Shown one piece after another: positions 1-8,364 of a stretch of DNA of 64,000 bases; positions within the stretch are counted from its first letter, which is position 1, and each line of letters opens with the position of its first letter. Where the stretch lies: positions 1 to 64,000 of the forward strand of contig DASYAU010000130.1 in NCBI GenBank assembly GCA_036501185.1, in the 5' to 3' direction. A model generated the notes under the pieces. It was not told the origin of the DNA, ran no database searches, and saw only the letters and a list, made by a program, of their open reading frames with translations. Both the position numbers and the translations under genes were made by a program. Origin of the DNA: Korobacter sp036501185 (GTDB taxonomy: Bacteria > Acidobacteriota > Terriglobia > Terriglobales > Acidobacteriaceae).

Positions 1-147
1 AATTACAACACCGGCGGACGTATCGGTTACGAGAAAATCGAAGACGCACGGATAGCGCATGTTCGCATCTACCACGACGCGTCTCATGCGAGCGTTTTGA
101 TCGTGCCGTTGGCTGCTTCCGTCGCCTCTGATGGAAGCCCGCATTAG
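1..147 (+). CDS. 3' end of an unknown protein (partial)
   Basis: Reading frame 1 is open from the window edge to a TAG at 145-147, giving 48 residues. The C-terminal segment contains a charged stretch (YEKIEDARIAHVRIY) followed by a hydrophobic patch (SVLIVPLAAS). The gene begins before the window, so neither its length nor its domains can be judged. No family is recognised. It is followed 45 nt later by the glycosylasparaginase gene on the same strand, so the two could be co-transcribed. Confidence 0.55.
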   Translation, partial: NYNTGGRIGYEKIEDARIAHVRIYHDASHASVLIVPLAASVASDGSPH

Positions 148-192
148 AAAAATCGTGTCGCGGTGTTATGCTGGTGCGCCGTTGGAGGACTC

Positions 193-1395
193 ATGAAGTT
201 TTCGCGTCGTGAATTTATAGCTACCACCGCCGCCGGAACTGCCGGACTGGCGCTCGACCTCAAAGCTGAAGGCACTCCGCAGAAATCCGCGGGCAATGGC
301 AAGAACATCCTCATCTGCTCAGTGAATGGTTACAACTATCTCGACCGCGGACACGCCGTGCTGGAGAAAAACGGCGACACCCTCGATGCCATCATGGAAG
401 TAGTTCGCGGGCCCGAAGAAGATCCTAATGACGACAGCGTCGGTTACGGCGGTTTGCCGAACGAAGAAGGCGTGGTCGAACTCGACTCCTGCTGCATGCA
501 CGGGCCAACGCGAATGGCAGGCTCGGTTGGCGGCGTTCACGACATTATGCACGTGGCGTTGCTGGCCAAAACCGTGATGGAGCACACTGGCCACGTGATG
601 CTGGTGGGCGAAGGCGCCAAGAAGTTCGGCATCGCGCACGGCTTCCCGGTGCAGAACCTCCTTACCGAGCATTCGCGCAAGGTGTGGCTGCTGTGGAAAG
701 AAACCATGTCGAACCGGGACTGGTGGGGCCCTGGTCCAGGGAGCCCGAACTTCAAGTTTCCAACCGAAGGCACCACGAGCGAAGACCTGAAACAGCGCGT
801 GATCGAGATGGAGAAGCTGGCAAGAGAGCTCGGCATCGAGCCGGAAGAGCGCATGGCGGCGATCCGCAAAGTACTCTATCCGCCGCATGGAACCATCAAT
901 TGCTCGGCGCTGAAGTCGAATGCCGAGATGAGCAGCGCGACGACTACCAGCGGCCTCGCATGGAAAATTCCGGGACGCTGCGGCGACTCGCCGATTATTG
1001 GAGCGGGATGTTATTGCGACCAGGACGTGGGATCGGCGGGCGCGACCGGCAGCGGCGAAGAGAACATCAAGATCTGCGGCGCGCATACGATCGTGGAAAA
1101 TATGCGTCGCGGAATGTCGCCGAAAGATGCCGGCATGGAGGCACTCAAGCGGATCGTTCGCAACTACAACAGTGACATGGCGCGCCTGAAGTACGTGAGC
1201 ATGAAGTTCTACATCCTGCGCAAGGATGGCGAATATGCCGGTGTCTCGATGTGGAGCGGGAGCAAGGAACATCCCGCGCGGTTTGCCCTTCACGATGGGG
1301 CAAAGCGGTTGGAAAACTGCGCGTACTTGTACGAAGGCGAGGCAGATGAGTGGCCGCCGATGCCGAACGTGCCGACGACGTACTCGACGCTGTAA
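193..1395 (+). CDS. N4-(beta-N-acetylglucosaminyl)-L-asparaginase, Tat-exported
   Basis: Ntn-hydrolase of the glycosylasparaginase family, which cleaves the N-glycosidic bond between asparagine and GlcNAc (or related beta-aspartyl bonds). The 400-aa protein starts with a twin-arginine signal (SRREFI then a hydrophobic stretch), so export to the periplasm is expected. The region HGTIN (His232, Thr234) followed by a gap and TTTSGLAWKIPGR, GDSPIIGAG aligns with the human enzyme's HDTIG nucleophile region and its GRVGDSPIPGAGAY motif, so Thr234 is the inferred autocatalytic cleavage site and nucleophile. An upstream in-frame start at 163 is possible, but ATG 193 has GGAGG just upstream and places the RR motif at the N-terminus. 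No obvious partner genes adjoin it. Confidence 0.88.
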   Translation: MKFSRREFIATTAAGTAGLALDLKAEGTPQKSAGNGKNILICSVNGYNYLDRGHAVLEKNGDTLDAIMEVVRGPEEDPNDDSVGYGGLPNEEGVVELDSCCMHGPTRMAGSVGGVHDIMHVALLAKTVMEHTGHVMLVGEGAKKFGIAHGFPVQNLLTEHSRKVWLLWKETMSNRDWWGPGPGSPNFKFPTEGTTSEDLKQRVIEMEKLARELGIEPEERMAAIRKVLYPPHGTINCSALKSNAEMSSATTTSGLAWKIPGRCGDSPIIGAGCYCDQDVGSAGATGSGEENIKICGAHTIVENMRRGMSPKDAGMEALKRIVRNYNSDMARLKYVSMKFYILRKDGEYAGVSMWSGSKEHPARFALHDGAKRLENCAYLYEGEADEWPPMPNVPTTYSTL

Positions 1396-1596
1396 AGACA
1401 AAAGCCTTAACCACAGAGGACACAGAGGGATTTGGGCTGGTTCGCCGGTTGAGATGTGCTGTCGATTTTGCGTTCGGTGATTTTGGCTTCGTTCAATGTT
1501 GAATTCTTACCATTCGGCCTCGCGGGCGATACGCGGGGCTGAATCGTTTGCGAAGATAAACCTGTGGGAGTTGCTGTTTTCCAAGTCGGGCACATC

Positions 1597-2247
1597 ATGC
1601 ACGGAGCATTCTCCGCGCACATCGTCCAGTTCACGCTGGTGGCGATCAGCTCCGTCTTCTTCCTGGTCGATCCCTTTGCAGTGATCCCGACGTTCCTGGT
1701 GATGACTGCCCGGTTCGATCCTAAGACGCGGCGTCGCATGGCCGCGCGCGCGTGCTGGACGTGCTTCATCGTGTTGACGGCGTTTGCGTTTGCGGGGACT
1801 GCAATTTTTAAGCTGTTCGGAATCACGTTGCCCGCATTCGAAATGGCGGGCGGACTGATTCTGTTGCTGATTGGGCTGGACATGATGCAGGCCGAGCGTC
1901 CGACGCAGGAAGGTCCGACAGAGACCATGGAAGGCACCGCGAAGGACGATGTCGGCATCACGCCGCTAGGAATTCCGATGCTCGCCGGTCCGGGCGCAAT
2001 TTCGACAGTAATGGTGTTGAACGGCAGCGCGCGTAATTGGTCGACGACGATTCCGGTGTTCGCCGCGATTGCGCTGAGCTCGTTCGTCTCCTACTGGATT
2101 TTGCGCGGTGCGGAGACGGTGAGCGCGAAGATGGGACAGACCGGCATTCGCGTGCTGATGCGCATCATGGGACTGTTGTTAATGGCGATTGCCATTCAGT
2201 TCATGATTAATGCGCTGACGAATTTGGGATTTATTCACGTGGAGTAG
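1597..2247 (+). CDS. MarC-family integral membrane protein
   Basis: Polytopic inner-membrane protein of the MarC/NAAT family (function in most bacteria unresolved; some members affect amino-acid transport). The 216-aa product has about six hydrophobic segments and the family's VDPFAVIPTFL motif in the first one, the GGLILLLIGLDMM segment, and PLGIPMLAGPGAIST in the middle, which is the hallmark second-half motif. The frame is open from a GTG at 1564, but the ATG at 1597 gives the more usual N-terminus for MarC; neither has a strong ribosome binding site. A hairpin terminator follows at 2286. It stands alone between the asparaginase and a repeat region. Confidence 0.85.
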   Translation: MHGAFSAHIVQFTLVAISSVFFLVDPFAVIPTFLVMTARFDPKTRRRMAARACWTCFIVLTAFAFAGTAIFKLFGITLPAFEMAGGLILLLIGLDMMQAERPTQEGPTETMEGTAKDDVGITPLGIPMLAGPGAISTVMVLNGSARNWSTTIPVFAAIALSSFVSYWILRGAETVSAKMGQTGIRVLMRIMGLLLMAIAIQFMINALTNLGFIHVE

Positions 2248-2248
2248 T

Positions 2249-2384
2249 GGAGGCGAGGCTGATCGCCTCGCCTCCGGGACGCGCCGCCCGCTGAAGCGGG
2301 CTTTTCTTTTTATAGACGATCCTTTCCCGGGGCTTCGCCCCGGGCTTTAACGGCTGGTCGCGCTTCGCGCTTGCGAGGAAGTGG
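2249..2384. repeat. composite three-hairpin intergenic repeat, copy 1
   Basis: Three hairpin-forming blocks in series: GCGAGGCTGATCGCCTCGC, then GCCCGC-TGAA-GCGGGC, then CCCGGGGCTTCGCCCCGGG followed by CTTTAAC and a GTCGCGCTTCGCGCTTGCGAG tail. The same series of blocks, in the same order and similar spacing, recurs at 7953-8090. This suggests a dispersed repeat family and not simply a terminator of marC. Confidence 0.7.
2286..2312 (+). terminator. rho-independent terminator after marC
   Basis: Six-base-pair stem GCCCGC/GCGGGC with a TGAA loop, followed by TTTTCTTTTT. It lies 39 nt after the marC stop and within the composite repeat. Confidence 0.7.
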
Positions 2385-2404
2385 GTTCGACAGTGGAGTC
2401 GCCG

Positions 2405-2540
2405 AAGAGATAATTCCCGTCCAATCGATTCGAGAAAATTTACGTGTTATCAATTCGCGATAATTCCTGTCCTATCGAAAATCCCCGCCCTATCGAATCG
2501 CGATAATTCCCGCCCTATCGATTCGCGATAGGGACGGGGC
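2405..2540. repeat. degenerate CGATAATTCCCGCCCTATCG repeats with terminal palindrome
   Basis: The motif TCGCGATAATTCCyGyCCTATCG, with variants, occurs about four times between 2405 and 2520 in direct orientation (for instance around 2409, 2457, 2484 and 2499). The last copy folds back on CGATAGGGACGGG (2526-2538), giving a 12-bp imperfect stem with an ATTCG loop. With the upstream composite repeat this fills the gap 2248-2581; no gene is seen there. Confidence 0.65.
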
Positions 2541-2581
2541 ACCCAATCCGAAACACTCGGCACGGAAAATCCAATGCACAA

Positions 2582-3592
2582 TTAGAAACGGATTTCGGCG
2601 TTGGGCTTGCGGTCGAGGTGAATGGTATCGATGAAGCGCACCTTGCCGATGTTGAGTTTCATGACGAGCGAGCTGGTGCGCACACCTTCGCCGAAGAAAC
2701 GCACGCCCTTGAGCAGCGAGCCTTCGGTGACGCCGGTGGCAGCGAAGAGAATGTTCTTGCCCGGGGCGAGCTCGTCGGCGCGGTAGATGCGCTTGAGGTC
2801 GCGGATGCCCATGCCAGCCATGCGTTCTTCCTGTTGTGGCGTGTAACCGACGAGGCGGCCTTCCATGTAGCCGTTGAGGCAGCGAATTGCAGCGGCAGTG
2901 ATGACGCCTTCAGGAGCGCCGCCCGTGCCCATTACGGCGTGAACACCAGTGCCGCGGACGGCCGCAGCGATTCCAGCAGCCACGTCGCCGTCGCCGATGA
3001 GGCGAATGCGTGCGCCAGCGCCGCGGATGTCGGCGATCAGTTTTTCGTGGCGCGGACGGTCGAGCACGATGATGACGAGATCTTCTACGTCACGGTCGAG
3101 CGCACTGGCGATGGCCTTGAGGTTTTCTTCCACCGGACGATCGAGGTGGACGACGCCGCGGCAGGGCGAGCCGACGATGATCTTCTCCATGTAGCAGTCG
3201 GGGGCGTGGAGGAGGCCTCCGCGTTCGCTGGCAGCGAGCACGGTGATGGCGCCTGGTGCGCCGGTGGCGCAGAGGTTAGTACCTTCCAGAGGATCGACGG
3301 CGATGTCGATCTCGGGATCGACCTCGGTGTTGCGGCCGACCTTCTCGCCAATGTAGAGCATGGGAGCTTCGTCGCGTTCGCCTTCGCCAATGACGATGGT
3401 GCCGCGCATACGCACGCTTTCCATGGTGGATCGCATGGCTTCCGTTGCGACCCGATCGGCCTCTTTGCGGTCGCCGCGGCCCATGAGCTTGGCCGATTCA
3501 ATGGCCGCAACTTCTACGACCTGCAGGAATTCGAGGGCGAGATCGGATTCAATGCTGGGGCGAGCAGGAGCGACAGTGGTGTTGGTGGACAT
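2582..3592 (-). CDS. glpX: class II fructose-1,6-bisphosphatase
   Basis: Hydrolyses fructose 1,6-bisphosphate to fructose 6-phosphate in gluconeogenesis (some homologues also act on sedoheptulose bisphosphate). The 336-aa protein carries the GlpX metal and substrate motifs GEGERDEAP (residues 69-77) and DPLEGTN (100-106), and the late MGTGGAPEGVITAAA segment. The frame can be extended upstream to 3634, but the ATG at 3592 has GGAGG at the right distance and gives a canonical N-terminus. It lies 102 nt downstream of the acyl-CoA dehydrogenase stop on the same strand, but with no obvious functional link to it. Long open frames on the opposite strand here are shadows of this gene. Confidence 0.94.
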   Translation of the reverse strand: MSTNTTVAPARPSIESDLALEFLQVVEVAAIESAKLMGRGDRKEADRVATEAMRSTMESVRMRGTIVIGEGERDEAPMLYIGEKVGRNTEVDPEIDIAVDPLEGTNLCATGAPGAITVLAASERGGLLHAPDCYMEKIIVGSPCRGVVHLDRPVEENLKAIASALDRDVEDLVIIVLDRPRHEKLIADIRGAGARIRLIGDGDVAAGIAAAVRGTGVHAVMGTGGAPEGVITAAAIRCLNGYMEGRLVGYTPQQEERMAGMGIRDLKRIYRADELAPGKNILFAATGVTEGSLLKGVRFFGEGVRTSSLVMKLNIGKVRFIDTIHLDRKPNAEIRF

Positions 3593-3694
3593 GAATCCTC
3601 CGGCATGGGTTGGATGCAGATTTACGTCCAACACAGCTCAGCCCATGATCCTTGGACCATGGGCTTAAAGCGACTGGAAATTGTGCGCCTTCCG

Positions 3695-4873
3695 CTAGAA
3701 GCCGTCAATCCCAGTGATGTATTGGCCAATGATGAGCGTGTGCACGTCGTGCGTGCCCTCGTAAGTTTTCACTGACTCCAGGTTCATCATGTGGCGGAAG
3801 ACCGGGTACTCGTCGGCGATACCGTTGCCGCCGAGGATGTCGCGGGCCATGCGCGCACATTCCAGCGCCATCCAGACGTTGTTCTTCTTGGCCATCGAGA
3901 TGTGCTGGTGGCCGGCTTTGCCCTGGTCCTTGAGACGACCGACTTGCAATGCCAGCAACTGTGCCTTGGTGATTTCGGTGATCATCCACACGAGCTTTTG
4001 TTGGACGAGTTGGTGGCCGGCAATGGGCATATCGCGGAACTGCTTGCGGAACTGCGCGTATTGCAGGGCGCAGTCATAGCAGGCCATGGCCGCGCCAATG
4101 GCGCCCCAGGCGATCCCGTAGCGCGCCTGGTTCAGGCACATCAGCGGAGACTTCAGGCCGCCGGAGCCCGGCAGTAAATTCTCGGCGGGAATCTGAACAT
4201 CTTGAAGAGATAGGCTCGAGGTGACTGACGCACGGAGGGACCATTTGCCGTGGACGTCTTTGGCGACGAAGCCGGGGCGATCGGTTTCCACGAGGAAGCC
4301 GCGGATGCGGCCGTCTTCGTCGTCGACCTTGGCCCAGATGACCGCCACGTCGGCGATGGAGCCGGAGGTGATCCACATCTTCTCGCCGCTGATGACGTAG
4401 CCGTCGGCATTTTTGCGGGCGCGAGTTCGCATGGCGCCGGGGTTGGATCCGGCATCGGGCTCGGTCAGGCCGAAGCAGCCGAGCTTTTCACCCTTGGCCA
4501 TCGCGGGGAGCCACTTATCTTTTTGGGCGTCGCTGCCGAAGGTGTAGATGGGGTACATGACCAGGGCGGATTGGACGCTGACAAAGCTGCGCACGCCGCT
4601 GTCGCCGCGCTCGAGCTCCTGGGTCATGAGGCCGTACTCCACGTTGCCCATCTCGGCGCAGCCGTACCCCTTGAGATTGGCGCCGAAGAATCCGAGCTCG
4701 CCCATGGGGCGGATGAGCTCCTTGGGGAAACGGCCGTCGCGGTTGCACTGCTCGATGATGGGGATGAGGTTATCTTCGATGAACTTGCGGGTGTTGTCGC
4801 GGACGAGGCGCTCGTCGTCGGTGAGCAGTGTGTCCAGCTCGATGTAATCGACACCCTTGAATTTGATGGCCAT
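3695..4873 (-). CDS. gcdH: glutaryl-CoA dehydrogenase-type acyl-CoA dehydrogenase
   Basis: FAD-dependent enzyme that oxidises and decarboxylates glutaryl-CoA to crotonyl-CoA in lysine/tryptophan catabolism, passing electrons to ETF. The 392-aa length fits. The segment SGVRSFVSVQSALVMYPIY matches the glutaryl-CoA-binding loop of human GCDH (RSxxSVQS), and TYEGTHDVH near the C-terminus holds the catalytic base, here Glu372. The GLTEPDAGSNPG and GEKMWITSG motifs are those of the acyl-CoA dehydrogenase FAD domain. The substrate call rests on these GCDH-specific residues; a different short-chain or dicarboxylyl-CoA substrate cannot be excluded. Neighbouring genes are unrelated, so it is likely monocistronic. 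Confidence 0.88.
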   Translation of the reverse strand: MAIKFKGVDYIELDTLLTDDERLVRDNTRKFIEDNLIPIIEQCNRDGRFPKELIRPMGELGFFGANLKGYGCAEMGNVEYGLMTQELERGDSGVRSFVSVQSALVMYPIYTFGSDAQKDKWLPAMAKGEKLGCFGLTEPDAGSNPGAMRTRARKNADGYVISGEKMWITSGSIADVAVIWAKVDDEDGRIRGFLVETDRPGFVAKDVHGKWSLRASVTSSLSLQDVQIPAENLLPGSGGLKSPLMCLNQARYGIAWGAIGAAMACYDCALQYAQFRKQFRDMPIAGHQLVQQKLVWMITEITKAQLLALQVGRLKDQGKAGHQHISMAKKNNVWMALECARMARDILGGNGIADEYPVFRHMMNLESVKTYEGTHDVHTLIIGQYITGIDGF

Positions 4874-4995
4874 GCAGGTCTCGCTTTTCTATGAACTTGA
4901 GGCGGGCGCGGCGGGGCAGCGTTTACGGTGCGATCCGGCGCTGTTCAGGGAACTATTGAGGATACAAGGGGGTGCGTGGGAGGGTCAAACCGGAC

Positions 4996-5298
4996 CTAGG
5001 TGTGCTTTTGATGCACGAGGTCGGGACGCTTGCGAATTTTGAGCCAGTATTCTTCGCGCGCATCTTCGTCGATGTACACCGGAAGATTGCTAACATAGAG
5101 GCGGTCTTCGCCATCTTTGCGCGGGCCGGAAATCCAATAGTGGTTACCGGTTCCATTCTCGGCATAGTTGTATTTGTATCCTCTGACCCGATGGAAGGAC
5201 CGATCGCGATAGTGGACGGTGACCGTGGTTCGCGAGAAGGACACCCTTCCAATCCGGGCCACTCCGTTCAGGTTCTCTGACTTGTCCTCGATGTACAT
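4996..5298 (-). CDS. small conserved protein of unknown function (MYIEDKS family)
   Basis: A 100-aa protein beginning MYIEDK, with RIGRVSFSRTTVTVHYRDRSF, a YWISGPRKDGEDRLY core and a YIDEDAREEYW tail. This pattern belongs to a widespread family of small bacterial proteins that databases often carry as uncharacterised (sometimes mislabelled as deoxyxylulose-phosphate synthase). The core suggests a compact beta protein. The frame remains open far upstream because it runs antisense through the serine hydrolase gene; only the part from ATG 5298 (or ATG 5313) is credible. It is divergent from the serine hydrolase at 5419. Confidence 0.72.
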   Translation of the reverse strand: MYIEDKSENLNGVARIGRVSFSRTTVTVHYRDRSFHRVRGYKYNYAENGTGNHYWISGPRKDGEDRLYVSNLPVYIDEDAREEYWLKIRKRPDLVHQKHT

Positions 5299-5418
5299 GA
5301 CGCGCGTACGCATGGCAAGACGCATGGTACAGCGCTTTTCGCACTCTGCTCCGGAGCGAGGCGATTTTCTACAACCCGAATCGCGCCGCTTACGTAGTAT
5401 CTCTCGTGGGGTGAATGC

Positions 5419-6879
5419 ATGCGTCGTGGTCTGCTTTTGGCGTTTCTCCTTACTTCCTCGGCCGTCACGATTGCTCAGGCCGCCGTCCATCGGCTCGACG
5501 GCAGCACCATCTCCCCTGACCAAATTGATGCGACCGTCACCCGCCTGATGAAGGCCGGCGAGGTCCCCGGACTCAGCCTTGCGGTGATCAACAATGGCAA
5601 GATTGTTTACCTGAAAACGTACGGTTATCGCGACGTCGGGAAAAAGTTGCCGTACGACACGGACACGATTGTTTATGCGGCTTCGTTTACCAAGGTCGCG
5701 TTTACTTACACCGTGCTGCAACTCGTGCAGGACAAAGTAATCGACCTGGATAAGCCTGTTTATCAATACCTGCCCAAGCCGCTGCCGGAGTATGAAAACT
5801 GGGTAGACCTGGCGGGGGATACGCGCTGGAAGAAGATTACGGCGCGGATGTTGTTGAGCCATACGAGTGGGATGGCAGACTGGCGGTTCTTCGAAGCTGA
5901 CAAGAAGTTGCACATCCATTTTGATCCGGGTACGAGATACGCGTATTCCGGCGAAGGGATGCAGTTGCTGCAGTTCGTGGTGGAGACGATTACGAAGCAG
6001 CCCTTGCTCGAGCTGATGAAGAAAGACGTTTTTGAGCCATTCGGCATGACGAACACGGGGATGAAGTGGGAACCGCGCTTCGAGACCAACTTTGCCAGCG
6101 GCTACGACGAGTACAGCCGCGATCTCGGGCCGGAGCGGAAGAAGCATGTGCTGGCGGCCGGGTCGATGCTGACGACGATTACCGACTATGCCCATTTTGT
6201 TGCGGCAGTGAGCAGGGGCGATCGGCTGACGGACAAGATGCGAAAGGAAATGCTGGCGCCGGTAATCGCGATCAATTACAAGCACCAGTTCCCAGAACTT
6301 GAGATGGAGGAGACTGATGCCAACAAGGCGATCCGTCTAAGCTACGGTCTCGGCGTCGGCCTGTATTGGTCGCCCTACGGAGAGGCGTTCTTCAAAGAAG
6401 GACATGACGATGGGTGGAACAATTACTTCGTTATGTTCGAAAAGCCGAAGACGGGGATCGTGATCATGGCGAACAGCAGCAACGGAGAGAGCATCTTCAA
6501 GGAGCTGCTGGAGACTATTCTCCGCGACACCTTCACGCCGATCGAGTGGGAGGGCTACACGCCTTACAACGAAAGGCCCCCGCGACCCCCGCTGGCAAAG
6601 CACACGGAGACCAAGGTCGAGCCGAAGGTGCTGGACAAATACGTTGGGAAATACGGCAATCCGCCCAAGCTGGTTCTGGTCGTGCGGCGAGAGGGCGACC
6701 ACCTCTCCGTGCAGGAAAATGAAGAGGAAGCGCAAGACCTGTTGGCAGAGTCGGAGACGAGCTTTTTCTCAACCATCTCCACGGACGTGTTCACGTTCGA
6801 GATGGACAAAGACGGGAAGGTGACGCAGATGGTGCTGCACGATGGCGAGCGGACAGTGCCGCTTTCCCGCGTCCCGTAG
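5419..6879 (+). CDS. secreted serine hydrolase, beta-lactamase/class C PBP fold
   Basis: A 486-aa exported protein of the beta-lactamase-related (Pfam Beta-lactamase, S12) family, which includes esterases, D-aminopeptidases and penicillin-binding proteins. A signal peptide covers about the first 21 residues. The nucleophile motif is S89-F-T-K92, the second motif is Y176-S-G, and EGHDDGWN may serve as the third (HxG-like) motif. A C-terminal beta extension of roughly 100 residues (from PKVLDKYVGKYGNPPKL) is the common lipocalin-like tail of this family. The substrate cannot be read from sequence. It stands alone, with divergent transcription from the small gene at 5298. Confidence 0.85.
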   Translation: MRRGLLLAFLLTSSAVTIAQAAVHRLDGSTISPDQIDATVTRLMKAGEVPGLSLAVINNGKIVYLKTYGYRDVGKKLPYDTDTIVYAASFTKVAFTYTVLQLVQDKVIDLDKPVYQYLPKPLPEYENWVDLAGDTRWKKITARMLLSHTSGMADWRFFEADKKLHIHFDPGTRYAYSGEGMQLLQFVVETITKQPLLELMKKDVFEPFGMTNTGMKWEPRFETNFASGYDEYSRDLGPERKKHVLAAGSMLTTITDYAHFVAAVSRGDRLTDKMRKEMLAPVIAINYKHQFPELEMEETDANKAIRLSYGLGVGLYWSPYGEAFFKEGHDDGWNNYFVMFEKPKTGIVIMANSSNGESIFKELLETILRDTFTPIEWEGYTPYNERPPRPPLAKHTETKVEPKVLDKYVGKYGNPPKLVLVVRREGDHLSVQENEEEAQDLLAESETSFFSTISTDVFTFEMDKDGKVTQMVLHDGERTVPLSRVP

Positions 6880-7017
6880 GGCAATCCGACGTTCTCAGCA
6901 CTCTGGTAACCCGCCTTACAAAAGTATTACAGAGGCCCGTGCGTCCACGCTGGTAGAGTCGAAATCAAAGGATGTGGGGAACGTCCTCTCTAGAAAATCT
7001 CACCGGATCGGAAGCGA

Positions 7018-7902
7018 ATGGACCGCTCTTATCGTACGAAAAAAGACCTCGCCATTAATTGGATCACCGCGATCGCCATGGCCGTTTTTCATATCGGCGC
7101 GGTGGCCGCACTCTTCTTTTTCAGCTGGAAAGGATTTTTCCTGGCGCTCGGATTGTGGTGGGTGGCGGGGAGTTGGGGCATTGGGATGGGCTACCACCGG
7201 CTGCTGACACACCGCGGCTATAAGGCGCCGAAGTGGCTGGAATATTTCCTGACCACGTGCGCCACGCTGGCGCTCGAGGGCGGGCCGATTTTCTGGGTGG
7301 CGACGCATCGTGTCCATCACCAGCTCACCGATAAAGAAGGGGATCCGCATTCACCGCGCGACGGGAAGTGGTGGTCGCACATGGGCTGGATCATTCTCGG
7401 CAAAACTCTTCACCAGAACGTGAAAGAGCTCTCGCCCTACGTTCCCGACCTGCGCAAGGACGGGTTCCACAACTGGATCAGCAAGTGGCACTGGGTTCCG
7501 ATCACGGTGCTGGGGGTGGTGATTCTCGCGGTGGGCGGATGGAAGATGGTGCTGTGGGGCATTTTCCTGCGGACGACCTTCGGGTTGCACAGCACGTGGC
7601 TGGTGAACTCGGCGACGCACATCTGGGGTTCGCAACGGTTCGTGACCGATGACGACTCGACGAACAACTTCACCATCGCGATGCTGACATTTGGCGAGGG
7701 CTGGCACAACAATCACCACGCGCATCCGCAGTCGGCCAAGCATGGGCTGGCATGGTACGAAACCGATTTCAACTGGATGCAGATTTGGACGCTGAGCAAG
7801 TTGGGCGTGCTCCGCGATGTGAAGCTGCCGAAGCTGGATAAGAAGCCGATGGTAGTGGCTCCGTCGGTGGACCAGGCGCAGGTGGTTGCGGCGGGAGATT
7901 AG
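7018..7902 (+). CDS. membrane fatty-acid (acyl-CoA/acyl-lipid delta-9 type) desaturase
   Basis: Di-iron membrane desaturase that inserts a double bond in acyl chains, adjusting membrane fluidity. The 294-aa protein has the three diagnostic histidine boxes: H60-RLLT-H65, H97-RV-HH101 and H230-NN-HH234, arranged around paired hydrophobic segments (about 15-50 and 160-190). The HRLLTH / HRVHH spacing and GEGWHNNHH box are typical of stearoyl-CoA desaturase-like enzymes. ATG 7018 follows a GGAAG. A terminator follows at 7924. It appears monocistronic; electron donors are not encoded nearby. Confidence 0.92.
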   Translation: MDRSYRTKKDLAINWITAIAMAVFHIGAVAALFFFSWKGFFLALGLWWVAGSWGIGMGYHRLLTHRGYKAPKWLEYFLTTCATLALEGGPIFWVATHRVHHQLTDKEGDPHSPRDGKWWSHMGWIILGKTLHQNVKELSPYVPDLRKDGFHNWISKWHWVPITVLGVVILAVGGWKMVLWGIFLRTTFGLHSTWLVNSATHIWGSQRFVTDDDSTNNFTIAMLTFGEGWHNNHHAHPQSAKHGLAWYETDFNWMQIWTLSKLGVLRDVKLPKLDKKPMVVAPSVDQAQVVAAGD

Positions 7903-7923
7903 GCGAATTAAATTTCCAGAAGG

Positions 7924-7949
7924 TGGGGCGCGCGAAGAGCCCCATTTTT
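7924..7949 (+). terminator. terminator after the desaturase gene
   Basis: TGGGGC/GCCCCA stem with a nine-base loop and a run of five T. Confidence 0.6.
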
Positions 7950-7952
7950 ATT

Positions 7953-8090
7953 GCGGTGCGCGAGGCTGGTCGCCTCTGCGCAGGAGCGTGCCGCCCCTAA
8001 AGGGGCTTGGGTTATTTTGTGCGGCTGTTCCCGGCGCTGGCGCGCCGGGCTTTAACCGCGCGGCGGCCTCCGGCCTTGGCGAGTGGTGGA
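7953..8090. repeat. composite three-hairpin intergenic repeat, copy 2
   Basis: Contains GCGAGGCTGGTCGCCTC, then CCGCCCCTAAAGGGGCTT, then CCCGGCGCTGGCGCGCCGGG followed by CTTTAACCG and CGGCGGCCTCCGGCCTTGGCGAG. Order and spacing match copy 1 at 2249-2384. Copy 2 runs into the tandem repeats at 8054-8345. Confidence 0.7.
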
Positions 8091-8345
8091 ATGAACGGAA
8101 GATGAGTAACAACGAAGATGCAAATTACGGGCATAGTCGCATGCCCTCAATTTATTGCGCGGTGCGCGAGGCTGGTCGCCTCTGCGCGGCGGCCTCCGGC
8201 TTTGGAGGGTCGCGGAATGAGTGAAGGTGAGTAACAGCGAGGTTGCAAATTACGGGCAGAGGAATCGCAATGTCTTCAAACCGCGCGGCGGCCTTCGGCT
8301 CTGGCGAGTGGTGGAATGAGGAGTAGGTGAGTAGCAACGAGGTTG
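8054..8345. repeat. tandem ~110-130-bp intergenic repeats, 2.5 copies
   Basis: Three diverged units begin with GCGGCGGCCTyCGGC at about 8059, 8185 and 8283. Each continues into a GTGGTGGAATGA- or GTCGCGGAATGA-like block and GTGAGTAACAACGAgGTT; the first two also share TGCAAATTACGGGCA. The block GCGGTGCGCGAGGCTGGTC from 7954 recurs at 8159. The last unit ends about 20 nt before the sensor kinase start. No gene is seen in 7903-8364. Confidence 0.7.
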
Positions 8346-8364
8346 GCTGCCGTAGAATCATCCC

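Noticed and set aside
1396..1596. Possible gene in the gap before marC (short open frames at 1496-1684 and on the minus strand)
   Set aside because: They are short, lack ribosome sites and overlap marC; a CCACAGAGGACACAGAGGGA direct repeat is the only feature seen.
2618..3775. A 385-residue open frame on the plus strand opposite glpX
   Set aside because: It is rich in Ala, Asp, Val and His with no recognised motif, while the minus strand encodes a full-length FBPase. It is a GC-driven shadow.
5299..6285. Long minus-strand frame upstream of the small MYIEDKS protein
   Set aside because: It is antisense to a complete serine hydrolase; only the last 100 codons match a known small family.
8054..8345. 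Tandem repeats considered as a CRISPR array
   Set aside because: Units are about 110-130 bp, diverged, without short regular spacers, and no cas gene is visible.
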